Origin: Phocoena phocoena
Lineage: Eukaryota > Chordata > Mammalia > Artiodactyla > Phocoenidae
NCBI RefSeq assembly: GCF_963924675.1
Contig: NC_089222.1
Location: 115,707,316-115,771,315, forward strand
Reading direction: 5' to 3'
Length of the DNA: 64,000 nt
Made by a program: the position numbers and the translations under genes
Part shown: positions 21,638-33,206 of the stretch, piece after piece
How positions within the stretch are numbered: position 1 is the stretch's first letter
Layout: every line of letters begins with the position of its first letter
The notes under the pieces: generated by a model
What the model saw: only the letters and a program-made list of their open reading frames with translations
Database searches by the model: none
Told to the model about the DNA's origin: nothing

Positions 21638-24600
21638 CTCTTTGTATGAATGCAGTTTAGTAGGAAAAAAAATGAAATGTTCTCCTTTAATCAAGTTAAA
21701 ATCTCTTCTACCCAACTTACTTATAGTTAATATTTTTAATTTAACTCATGTTGTTCCCAAGAGAAATTTCATATGTTTCTCAAATTTGACAAAAATATCC
21801 CTACTCCCCCCCCCCCTTTACTGAAAATCCTGATTAGTCATAATTAGTCGACTGATTAGAACCTCGTCAAGATGCCAGAAGTGAGAGCCCTGGGTAAGGT
21901 TCACACCGAGTGTTTAAAGAAAATGTGCCTGTCTTTATTCAGGGCATTGACTGTCCATTTCACTGCAGTCCACCCACATTAATTTCACTCACTTGGCCCC
22001 TGATGCTTTTTAGTTTGCAACCCTTGGCCAAAATGATAAACTCTGTTTTCAAATAGTTGACTTAAATTCCACAGAATATATCCTAATCTATAATTTTCTG
22101 ATATTAAGAAATAATATTAGTGTCAGGTTACTTGGTTCCAACAGAACAATTCTATTTGAACACAGAAAAATACCAACCTGGTGTCTCCCCATCATCACTT
22201 TCATACCACCCAAACATATATGAACTAAATCTGTAAGCTGAGACAAGGCTGCAAGAGTAACTTGATTTCTCATCCAATGAAGTTTAGTTGTCAGAAACAC
22301 TCAATGTACTGTATTTTCCAGACAGCTATGTTATGCATGTTTAAAGCTGCGACTGTTTTGTAAAATAAGATGTTTAAGGTGATAAGGTATCCATTTTGAG
22401 GCAGGGTCCAAGGTGGCAAGGATGCATTTATTGAACATTTTTCAAGGATAACTAGAATGAAAAGTGATACTCTATATTGTCAAATGCCGAGATAATGTCC
22501 TTCACACACAATGCCTTTGTTCCTGATAGGAGCAAAACAATATAAGCATGACATTTGATTTTCAGGCTAAGGTTTCTAAATAAATGTTCTAATGACCTTT
22601 GAAAACAAAGTTTCTAGGATAATACATTCCTCTAACTCTTGAACTAAGCTAAGAGATGTCAGTTAATTATTTTGTTATTATAGAACCATGGGAAGATAAA
22701 TTTACCCCACATACAGACTGACAAAAACAAGTTTTATGTTATATGGTTTATATCTCCATCTTTTTTAAACAATATTTATTTTCAAAACTCAATTTAGCTT
22801 TCAGAAAATAGTTTATTGGTATATTAGTGAACTTACCTCTTAAAATAGTCACATTGCATTTTTTAAATATATGTTTATTTTAACAGAAGCTAAGACTGAA
22901 GAAACACTTTTATTGTATTGTATAATTTAATGTGAGATATATTTCATCATATTAATGATCACACTTTATAACTTTGAGGTTATACATATACTTTGCTTTG
23001 CCCAAATAATTGAATACTTTAAAAAGGTGTAAACATGTACTTATATTTTATTAATCAAATTGTATACCATACATACTAATAGAGCTCTCAAAAAAAAATG
23101 AGAGATTTGTGAAAGGGAGTTTCTATACAATTAGAATACAATAATATTTTGAAGTATTTAAAGAAGGTTCTTTTAAAATCCAATACATAAATATAGTATT
23201 GGTTACTGTATACATACATCATTGTAGTAAATTCACTATTTGAGCAAACTTCAAAACTAAAATATTTATTTTCATTTACTATTTAAAATGATTCTTCTAC
23301 TTTTATTGTTACTATGTGGAAGGAAAGAGGAAATAGGATGTTCTCGTTATTTTCTAAACCTAAAATACTCCCATGTCTTATGAATATATTTTTAGAACAA
23401 TAAAGGAGTTACCTGAAATAAATATATTCAGTTTTTTTTTTCTGAAGAAGAATAAAAGATACACACACACAAACACAGGTAAATTCTTAGGTTGATATTC
23501 GGGTTCACTCTCATTTAAATATTAGAAAGCTAATTTCATACTCTGGAAACCTTTGAAAAAATTAGTTTTTTAATATTTTCACATGAAGTCTAATAGTTTT
23601 TTAAAATTCAAAGTAGTTTTAGTTTTCTTCTTTTGTGACTTTTTTTGCACTTATGACAAATGATAATTTTAAAATAGATACTGAACTTGGAGCAAAGATG
23701 TTATCCTTCAGGCTGAGAATGCTTTCTACCATGGGCTTTAATTTAATTTTGATAATGCCATGTGAACATGAGTGAATTTGCAGATTTCAATTTAACATTT
23801 TAGACTTGGAGATAAAGGGAAAAACTGACAATATCTCAATACCATAGACTGTACTCTTCTGCCCTTTTTACATCCTACCTGAGAACACCATCCCCAAATG
23901 TGTCAGCCTACAGTGCTAACATATTGCTGTGCATGGCACATTCTGGGACTTGGATATGTAGGCAACCTTCAGTTTTATAGTCTAACACTCAGAAAAGGCA
24001 ATCACAATGATTTGCTAGGAAATCTAGTGAAGAATGCTTCTACAATGGCAGTTGAAACCCCTTGTCTAACCTCTTTTATGAATGCAGTGTTTAAAAATTT
24101 CACATCGACTATCTGATGTTTATTGCATATTTTAACAGCTATACTCAAAGATTATTTATTTTTCAAATGTTGCAAGCCACGGGTCAAAATCTCCTTAAAA
24201 TCAAAGTAAAACGGCCATCTACTTTTATTGAGCAACTTTTCAAATATAACTCTGCTCAAATTAACTCATGATGGAGGACGACTGGTAGAGTACTTACGAG
24301 CAAATAAATATTCCCCAAGGGGTGAAAGAACTGGGAAAGCAGACTATTTAAAGACCAGTTGTAACAAAACCCAAAGACAAATAAATAATGCAATATAGAA
24401 AACTTCGTCTGATCATTTTAGTGCAAAATACTGCAGGCTTATAAATGCATTTGCCAAAAACTACAGCTTAGTTAGGTATCCTCTCCCCAACTGACATATT
24501 ACAAATACATTTACTCCCCTCGCAAGAACAATCTTCTAAGCACAACACATAGATGCGCATACCAAATTTATCACACTGCTGTTTGACCAGAAAAAGATAA

Positions 24601-25505
24601 AATTTCCTAATACAAATAAAGTGAAAATGGTTCTTCCAGGTTAAGGTCCACAAAACACTTATTAAGGATAAAAGCAGGTTATTTAGCAATAGTGGACTTT
24701 GTGAGACGCAGTATGTGTAACAGAATGAAATAGAAATTTCAGTGATGGAAAATCATACTCCTTCCCTCGTGATAGCATAATAACCTTTTAAATCATGTTT
24801 GACATTTGTAAGTCGAGTGAGCTGGCAGCCCTGCAAGGTCTATGTGGTAATATATGTGGTAAACCCTTTCTGGAGCAGTAATCTCATTGCTGTGTCTAAC
24901 GGCTCTAACTTCATGTGGCCGACTGGGCCCCAAGAGACTTATCTGGCTCTGCATTTCTCAAGCCACTGGTTGCTAATGTTCCCTATTATGAGGAAAGCAG
25001 AAACGTGCCTTCAGGCAATGGCCACTCGGCTAGAGGTACACCACCAGCCAACCTTCTGCTGAGTTGTTTTGTTTTAAACTATTAAATATGCACATGCGTT
25101 ATACAAAGGGGGTTCTTTGTGCTTCAAAAAACAATATGACAGCGATATTTACTCTGCTCCAATTGCTAATCTGACAAGCTCCATCTGGTAAGCAGACCCT
25201 TTATCTTCTCATCACCCTAAATCTCTGAAGGAAAGTGGACACTAGTGGCATATGTCCATGGCTGGTCCTTATGCTTAATGAAGTAGAATATTTATAGGAT
25301 TAAACTTTAAGGACACCTATAAGACATGTTACTTGATGTTGAGAAGGAGAGCTATTCCATTACAGCGAACTATATCAGTCCATTTTCTATCACTCCGCAT
25401 TTCATTTGTAAAGGAAGCCCAGCACTACACCTCCTTACAATGGTGAAACTGAGATTTAATTCTTCTCAAAATATTTAATGATCTTAAAGTGGCAGCTTCA
25501 GTGTC
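21638..25505. other. Unique AT-rich sequence, no gene seen
   Basis: No transposon or coding gene recognised. Local features are a C-run at 21806-21816 and a short imperfect palindrome at 21841-21858. The rest is AT-rich. Confidence 0.5.
21806..21816. repeat. Poly(C) run
   Basis: Eleven consecutive C in otherwise AT-rich DNA. Such runs are prone to length error in sequencing. Confidence 0.9.
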
Positions 25506-25665
25506 CCCAGGGTAACCTCGACTTATCCTTAGCTCTTGCCTCTATATTTTGTCTTCTTATATACCTTTCTTCCCTACTCAATTGTAAGCACTGTGAAGGC
25601 AAGACACGCAGATTATTTCATAAGTCTACACAGTAGATGCTTTCTAATAGTTCCATGAGTAAATG
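25506..25665 (+). mobile_element. L2 LINE 3' fossil, probable
   Basis: The segment 'ctactcaattgtaagcactg' followed by 'tgaaggcaagacac' and 'cacagtagatgctttctaat' resembles the degraded 3' end of L2. Identity is low and boundaries are approximate. Confidence 0.45.
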
Positions 25666-26784
25666 GATACATTTTCACTCTGTTGTAAACATGGAATATT
25701 TACATTTTCCATAGGAATAAAAATGATGACAAAACAATCTTTTTACCTTATCATAAAAACAAACATATGAATTGGTAATTTTTGCCTTCCACAGTTGATC
25801 AAAGAGCTTCATTTATCTTGTTCTTTGTTACTCATTAAACAACTCATGCACTGAGTATCCACTCTGAACAATCCATATTCAAACATGAAAAATATTCTAG
25901 GAATATTTTCAATTCAACATGGTACTCTGTACATGCAATTTAATTTATCATACTTTGTAGAAATATAGAAGGAACATGGCATGGAGGTACTACTGTGGGT
26001 TAGCCCAGAATCAAATGTGTATTCTGAGGGAATTAGCAAGATCTACCTTCAAAGTTGGTAGCATAGTAAATCCCATGAATTCCAGCTATGGAGGGATTAA
26101 AAATAAAGGCTACTGTTCATTTTAAGGAAAGAAATATAAGTGCTGCTTTCTATTAGATGCTGATGAAAAAAATCTGAACAGGAAAGATACAGTATTCCCT
26201 GGCTTAATTGGTATTTCGTAAACAACCAAAAGCCAACCTTATCCAATGGGGATTTAAAGGCATCTAAGACTTTGGTTTAGAAGTGGGAAATAAATGATGA
26301 AATCTCCTTGTCCATTTTCTGGATCACTTTCTCAATAAAAAGGTCATAGCCAGCTGCTATGGCTTCCTTCCAAGTATATATTTCAGCTATATTAATGCAT
26401 TATTTTATCTTTTTATCATTTAGAGAATATTTAGTGTATTTTCCATTAAGTGCCTGAAATTACAGTTGATTTTAAATCTTTCAGAATAATACAGTGAGCT
26501 GCAACACGGTAGAGAAGATTTGGAAATCTGGCATTATCCCCTAGATTTGGTGTCCACGCCACTATAAGTTGTAAGAATCTCTAGCCCAAGAATATACGTT
26601 AAATATTAAAAAAAAAGGTGTGATCATTCATTGGTTTTACTTTCTTACCTAATACAACTCACAATAATTTAGGGGTGATTGTGGAAGATGGGAAAGTTAA
26701 GCCTAATACTTATGTAGGCTTAAGTGAAGAGAAATACAGCTTTAGTCCGAACGATCATAGTTAAATTAAGCCATCACTATGAAC
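25666..26784. other. Unique intergenic sequence
   Basis: No gene or transposon recognised. Confidence 0.5.
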
Positions 26785-26798
26785 GAGGCACTGATCTA

Positions 26799-26837
<39 letters not shown>

Positions 26838-26985
26838 TTCAATCAATCTTTACAACCATCCTGTGATGTAAATGCTGTTATTATCCTCATTTTCTAAATG
26901 AGAAGACTGAAGTCAAGTAACTTGCTTGAGGACACACAACTACTATGTGACAAAATTGGACAGTTTAGTTTGTCATGTGTTTAAC
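26785..26985 (-). mobile_element. MIR SINE fossil with internal (TA)n
   Basis: Reverse-complement MIR core: 'acaaccatcctgtgatgtaa', 'attatcctcattttctaaat', 'gagaagactgaagtcaagta', 'cttgcttgaggacacacaac'. The left part is separated from the core by a (TA)n expansion. Confidence 0.65.
26800..26835. repeat. (TA)n microsatellite
   Basis: About 17 uninterrupted TA units inside the MIR-derived region. Confidence 0.95.
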
Positions 26986-28529
26986 CACCAACTGTGTCTC
27001 TAGTAATATCTGAAGTTACAATATTTGAAGACTGGCTTGTAAACTAAAAGGATTTTAACTATTATTTTAACTATTATTAAGAGTACTTGTACTAGGTACA
27101 AGGGCTAGAAAAGGGAACTTTTCACTTGACTCTCTATGCCTATTTTGCAAATGAATGGTATAAAAAACTTATTTTTGTTTTTCTTCACATGTGAATTTAG
27201 ATATCTACAACTATATGTATGATAGAAACTCAAATATTTGCGGAGTAGATGGATTGATAAGTGAATAAATACATGGATCTCTGTATAAAATATATTTATA
27301 TAACTTTGCCATTTTGGAGCAATGCATGAACATGCAAACATGGAAGAGTGAATGGAAGTTACATAGAAATAACTGCACTTTGCTAATGCAATTGATTATA
27401 TTATCAGCAGTGGTGGGAATTTGCTTTGCACCTCTCCCAATCACTGTTAATAACTATCCTGACAATAATGATAGTAATAATAATAAAATTCACTGGGAAA
27501 TTGGAGTCTTTAAAAGTATTATGGAAAGTATTAATAAATGCATCTTTAGAGAACTTTGTTATCATTTTAAATCAGTAACATATCTAAATTTTTAAATGCA
27601 TCTATTGTTCCGATGTAGGTTTAAGACAAGTCCCCCAACCTCTCTATTTCAACTAGATTGTAGTCCCTAAAACTCTCTTATGAAGAAGTTCTGGAAATAC
27701 TCATTATGTAAAATGTCAAGGTTTTAATGAAAATGACTGAAGTAGAGAGAGAGGAAGTAAAAGATCACGTGTGGTTTATTTAAAAAGTAAGGACTACCAC
27801 CTAAATGGGAAAATGACTAGGTTTAATGTATCACAATTTCTTCTTCCTCTTAAAAACAATTGGTTTTCTTTCAGCCTTTTGACATCAGTATTTTTTGTAG
27901 CACAGCAAAGACAGAACTAAAAATTCCAAAGACTGATGTAGAAATAACCTCTTTATAAAATTAGAAGAAAAAAACAAAAGAACAGATGGGTTGGGCTCCT
28001 ACATTCATGCCCCCTACATTGTACTAAATTGAATTAGAAGGAATAACCATCTCTTTGGGTCCCTGCCTAAATATCTAGTTAGAGCTTGAATTGTAAACTA
28101 CTATAGATTATCTTCAATCCTGAGTGGCTGCTCTATAGATTAAATTAACTCACTAAGTAACTTTTTTTAAGAATATATTTTGGAATATATAAGGAAGCTT
28201 TGCAAATGATAAAACGCTAGGCAGTGTCAATAGCTTGAACAAAAGCAATAATAAAAGTGATTTCACCACTGCATAGTATATTTAATTGTGTCAATTTCTC
28301 TTTGGCTCTGAATCTACGCTAATCTGCAAAAGTGAATAAAGATACAGCATATGCATTGGTGTCCATGTTGTGTATATAGAATATATAATATGGATGGCAG
28401 ATTTATATGTTTATGAAAAGAAAGAATGAGGAAATTTTTTACAGTATGAGAATATGATGAGTATTATAGAAATATTCGCATTCCATATTTATTTCATGAA
28501 TCTGCCTTCTTTGGTGTCACCCAGACTCA
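26986..28529. other. Unique AT-rich sequence
   Basis: No gene recognised. A tandem TATTTTAAC-type repeat lies near 27,053-27,077 and an AAT-rich patch at about 27,462-27,486. Confidence 0.5.
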
Positions 28530-29320
28530 GAATCTTTGAAGTAAGTTGGAGTCTCCATCTTCCTTTTTTTACTCCCATCTAGTTGGCAGACCTTGCCTGC
28601 TATTCATCTGCAATGCCTTCTATGTCATGATCTTCATTCCTACAGCTGCCTTTCTAAGTTCCACCTGCTATTAGCCTGAACTAATTTTGCAATCATGCCC
28701 TAACACTTTTCCAGACTTTTGCTCTTTATTCGCTCTCTCCAAATTACCCTCGACTCTCTCCTAAGTTGTTTTTCCTAAAACACATCCCGATACTAACCCT
28801 GCCATCTCCATCTATTTCAGTGCCTCCTCTCCTTGATTTCAAAGGCAATATAAACATACTTAGTCCAACATTTTAGGTTTGCCTGGATCTAATTCCAACT
28901 CACTTTCCCAACCTTATTTTCAATAATGTTTCACATTCAGCGAAAGAGCATTACTTTTATTCATGCGTGCCTCTCTTTTCCCTCTTTCTAAAATGCTTTC
29001 TCCCTATTCTCTGCCATACACATCCTACTTAGCATTCAGTATTTAGTTCAAATTCTTTTTCTTTTTTTCCATGAAAGTTCCTTGACTCCGTAGTTCAACA
29101 CTTCCACCTTCTCAGATTCCCTGGCTGCTAATCTACTACCACTGAACTAGACATTAGAGCACAATTTTTATAGTCAGTGTTCTACTGTAATTATGTATAT
29201 ATATCTCTAATCTTCCACACTAACTGTAGCACTTTAAGGGCATAGTCTCTTACACTATCTAATCTACAGTGCCAAGCACACTGCACGCATATAGATGAAC
29301 ACACGTATGAAAGAATGATG
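28530..29320 (+). mobile_element. L2 LINE fossil
   Basis: C/T-rich stretch with L2-like order: 'ctttctaaaatgctttctcc', 'catcctacttagcattcagt', 'ccatgaaagttccttgactc', 'actgtagcactttaagggca', 'cagtgccaagcacactgcac'. It corresponds to the 3' part of L2. Highly diverged and non-coding. A poly(A) stretch near 29,337-29,347 lies just beyond. Confidence 0.6.
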
Positions 29321-29574
29321 ACTTTATCCATAACAGAAAAAAAAAAATTGAACTCAAGTCTCCTGAACCCCACCAAGCTATTCTGTTCACTGCTTTGCTG
29401 ATGGTAACTCGCTATTTTATCAGCTGTGACTGTTAGGATGCACCTACTTCAAACATTATACTTGCACAGGGTTAAATAATCTTCATTACCATTTTCCATG
29501 ACTGACGTAAACCTTTCCCACAGCAATTCAGTCTCCTTATATGTTGCCCTGATCTGCGGGCAGCAGTTAGAAGG

Positions 29575-29725
29575 CAAAGGGCCTGTGAGTGAAGCAGTCT
29601 GGATTCTTAGGCCTACCTCTCCAAAATTCCTTAGCTTGGCAAATCACTTATAGCCTTCATTTTCTCATTTGTTAGATGAGGGGTTTGGGCTGGATGATTC
29701 AGGAGTTCCTTTCCAGCTCCGAAGT
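29575..29725 (+). mobile_element. MIR SINE fossil
   Basis: Sense MIR order: 'gcagtctggattcttaggcc', 'ttggcaaatcacttatagcc', 'ttcattttctcatttgttag', 'atgaggggtttgggctggat'. Confidence 0.65.
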
Positions 29726-30739
29726 TTATTGGAGGTGAAAGGTATAATCTACCAACTTTGACCCTTAGAAAATAATTTTACGTGCTTGAGTTCCTATGGA
29801 TTATTATTAAATGATCCTCTGTTTCCCCTGGTGCTGGATGGTATGGTTCTAACACTCATTCTGATCTCTAACTTTCAAACTTTGTTTCAATATTGTTCAA
29901 TTCATGCTGAGAATTTCCCTACATCTGTGTCACAGCCTTCAGAATTTCCCTGGAATTCCTCACCCAAAAGGGTCCATTTCCCTATCACTGAATCCTCTGA
30001 GGGTTCTAATGCCATTTGTTATTTGGTTGAGGAGGCTAGGCTTTGCTGAACAGCCCGCGCAAGCTTAATGCCCTGCCTCCTTGGGTAGCTGTCCCCTGAC
30101 AAGCTCCTGCGTCTGCTGCCTGGTTTCTCCACCTTCTTGGCATGTGTCCAGTGATTCTTCTGGCTCTTTCTGACCTTCATAACTATGCCTCTTCATGTCA
30201 ATGTGCCTTCTATCCCATGGTCTGTTTTTCTCCTTTCTACCCACATTCAAGGTCTTCTTCCTTCCCTTCCTATTCCGTACAAACTTTCTTTACTTCTTTT
30301 GTTTGCCGATTTCTTTGTCTTCTCTTGATGTATAGACTCTGAGTGTTAACGGAAGTCTAGAAAATCAGAGGCTTTGATAAAATTGGGTGGGCTTGACATA
30401 AATGTGGGAAAATAATCAGAACGAAGAAATGGAGGTACAAACGTTTAACATTAGATCCTGGATGACAGACTTGAAATTGCAGTATGGTAAATGTGATACC
30501 GTCTATGGCAAACTTCCAGAGGGGGCAGGGATTCTGTCATCTTATCACCAAGCATTCTGGAAGCTGTTTCCTTTCATTGGATCTGCCTTGAAAGAACTTA
30601 TCTCTATTCTGTGAAGAGAGTATACTTAGACAAATATATCATTTTAATGTCCCCTCAGTTCCGAAACACCAGCGATTCTAGTTCAGCCTGAAGATATGTC
30701 CAAAGTTCCATTAAATTTGAAGAGATTTATCCAGTAGAT
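29726..30739. other. Unique intergenic sequence
   Basis: Slightly less AT-rich than its surroundings, with no recognised gene or repeat. Confidence 0.45.
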
Positions 30740-30857
30740 CAGTGGTTATCAACTCTGGTTAAACATAGGAATCACCTGTGGGACCTCAAAAATTGTGCCT
30801 ACCTATCACCCCTAAATTGACTGATTTAAGCCCGGACATCAGTATTAGTAAGAATTT
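30740..30857 (+). mobile_element. MER5A, left part only
   Basis: Begins with the MER5A terminus 'cagtggttatcaactctggt', continues 'aggaatcacctgtgg', and ends near 'gacatcagtattag', where an L1-derived sequence starts. The right half is missing. Confidence 0.75.
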
Positions 30858-31545
30858 CCCACCAGCAATCAAGCTCCTTGGTACTCACCCAAAGGAGTTG
30901 AAAATTTACATCCAAATAAAAACCTACACACAGATGTTTATAGCAGCTTTATTCATAACTGCCAAAACCTGGAAGCAACCAAGATCTTCCTCAGTCCATG
31001 AATGGATAAATGAAGTGTGGTACATCTAGATAATGGAGTATTATTCAGCGTCAAAAAAGAAATGAGCTACCAGACCATGAAAAGTCATGGAATTAGCTTA
31101 ATTGCCTGCTACTAAGTGAAAGAAGCCAATCTGAAAGGTTACATATTGTATGATTCCACCTATATGACATTCTGGAAAAGGCAAAACTATGAAGATGGTC
31201 AAAGGATCAGTGGTTGGTAGTGGAGATAAACAAGTGGAGCACAGACAATTTTTAGGGCAGTGAAAACACTCTGTATGATACCGTAACTGTGGGTACATGT
31301 CATTATACATTTGTCCAAACACACAGAATGTATAACAAGAGTAAATCGTAATGTAAACTGTGGATTCTGAATGACAATGACTGTCAGTGTAGATTCATCA
31401 ATTGTAACAAAGGTACCTCTCTGGTGGAGGATGCTGATTATGGGGAAGCTCTGCATGTGTGGGGGACAGGGGGTGTATGGAAAATCTCTGTACCTTCCTC
31501 TTAATTTTACTGTGAAACTAAAACTGCTCTAAAAATTAAATTCAT
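30858..31545 (+). mobile_element. Old L1 (L1M-type) 3' fragment
   Basis: ORF2 C-terminal sequence (translation 'MFIAALFITAKTWKQPRSSS' at about 30,933-30,992) followed by an older-type L1 3' UTR: 'ttgtatgattccacctatat', 'gggcagtgaaaacactctgt', 'cattatacatttgtccaaac', 'ggtacctctctggtggagga'. It abuts the truncated MER5A. The coding part is short and broken. Confidence 0.85.
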
Positions 31546-31592
31546 ATATATATAAAATATATATAATATAATATTTTATATATATATTCGAA
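31530..31592. repeat. AT-rich TATA patch
   Basis: Imperfect (TA)n/(ATAT)n at the 3' side of the L1 fragment, probably grown from the L1 tail. Confidence 0.75.
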
Positions 31593-32059
31593 AACTCACT
31601 GCAGTATAGTCAGCTCAGATCTGCCTTTGGTGGCTGGGAGACCAGGAGGGTGGGAGGTTTATCTAATGATTGTTTAAGAACCATTTTGATATTTTTATAC
31701 ATTTTCCAGTTTTGTGGTAACTTAAGCCTGGAAAAAAAGAAAAGCTTTCAGCTTCTGTAATGTCCCTTGATCTCAAAAATTATTCCTGTTCATTTAAAGG
31801 TACAGACAGGTCAAAATATGCAAAAAAAAAAAAAAAAAGAGCAGTCGACCCTGTTCAAGCTTCATGCTTTTCTGGGAGAAAAATGTGTATGTTGGGGACA
31901 TTTCTAGGGAAAGACGTGAACGGCTGCCCATCACCATTCAGCAAAAACCTAAATCGGTAACAAAGCCCGGCATAGACTGCTTCTTCTTTCCCAGCTCTCC
32001 AGTCTCCTGTCGCACATGACTCCCCAGCTCCCCGCTCTCAGCAGTACCCGAACTTTCAG
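31593..32059. other. Unique sequence with poly(A) run
   Basis: No gene recognised. It includes an uninterrupted A run at 31822-31838 without a SINE body. Confidence 0.5.
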
Positions 32060-32535
32060 CTTTATTAAGGTTCTGCTGAGCTTCATCTTACCACTGGCCT
32101 TCTCCATCTGCCTAGAATGTCTCTCCAATGGTTCTCAAGCTTTGCTGAGCATTAAAATCACCTGGGAGCATTCTAAAGCTCTCAATACCCACGTCCTACT
32201 CTGAACAATCAAATTAGATTTTCTAGAGATGGGAGCCAGCCATCAGTAATTAAAAAAAAAATCCTCAAGTGCTTATGACATGCAGCAAAGTGTGTGACCC
32301 AGTGTTCTAATTTCCTCAGCGCATCTGCTTAACCTCCAATTTGACTTCAGGTCTCCACAAATTTTCACTTCCTAAGAAAAACTTCCACAATTCACAATCT
32401 GGCCAAATACCTCTATTTACAATTTTACAGCATCAAGCACCTTCCTTCGTATTGCAGTGTTAATTTTCTATTTATTGGTTGAGGCTACAGTCTCTGTCCC
32501 AAACTCCAAACTAGACTTTACAATCTATGTAGTCA
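32060..32535 (+). mobile_element. L2 LINE fossil interrupted by MER5A
   Basis: Left piece 'ccactggccttctccatctg' and 'cctagaatgtctctcc', right piece 'acttcaggtctccacaaatt' and 'ttcacttcctaagaaaaact', are consecutive in the L2 3' region. The MER5A sits between them, so L2 is the older element. Confidence 0.6.
32126..32304 (+). mobile_element. MER5A hAT-Charlie inside L2
   Basis: Left terminus 'caatggttctcaagctttgc', then 'gagcattaaaatcacctggg' and 'agattttctagagatgggag', and a decayed right terminus ending '...acccagtg'. No clean 8-bp duplication remains. Confidence 0.75.
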
Positions 32536-32813
32536 GTAACTATACGGTATCTAAGTTTGTCAACAAGACTATCCCCAGTCCCACAACAACAACAGAAACA
32601 AACAAACTAAAACAGAATTTGCCTATGTCTAGACTCTTAAATTCATCACATGTATAGATTCAATAAATCAGCTGGACATCATAGAGGTCCATAATGGCGC
32701 TATCAATATATTGACAACTTTGCTTCTAATCTTTAGTGATACTTTTGCTAGATCTGATTTTACTGGTAAAATGATATTCTCTGTGATAATATAATACAGT
32801 GTTATTACACTTT
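32536..32813. other. Unique intergenic sequence
   Basis: No gene or repeat recognised. Confidence 0.45.
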
Positions 32814-33206
32814 TCAATTCTGGACACAAGGTACAATCATTGGCATGCATTGGCTTAAATCATCTCTAGTCTCCTTTATTTTTTTCTCCAGTACAAATGT
32901 ATGAAATCTACTAACTGTAGATCTGCTGTAACACATTCTGTTAATGCAGTTGTTCAGGAAAAGTGTGATTACATTTTTTGGGGGGTGTATTTTGTAAAAA
33001 ATCTGCCACATTGAAATTTCCTCAGCTGTTGGTTCACGGAGGGTGTCAGACCTGTGGGCTGTCACATGGTCAAATAAGGAAAACAGAACATCAGGCATGT
33101 TAATTAGTATTGCATAAGCACAGCCATAATGAAGTCTAATTGCTTTTGCAGTGGCAGTTACTGGAAGACCCAAAACCCATACCAGTCTTCTTCCTGTGAA
33201 AAACAA
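32814..33206 (-). other. 130-codon open frame, candidate exon or chance ORF
   Basis: The longest open frame in the window that overlaps no recognised repeat or low-complexity tract. Read on the minus strand it begins just before a sequence like 'cttgtttttcacag' (about 33,197-33,210), which is a good 3' splice acceptor, and runs 130 codons (first residues MFFTGRRLVWVLGLPVTATA). I recognise no domain, signal peptide or family. The base composition is less AT-rich than the neighbours. In 64 kb of AT-rich DNA about one frame of this length is expected by chance, so this is a candidate only. Confidence 0.2.
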
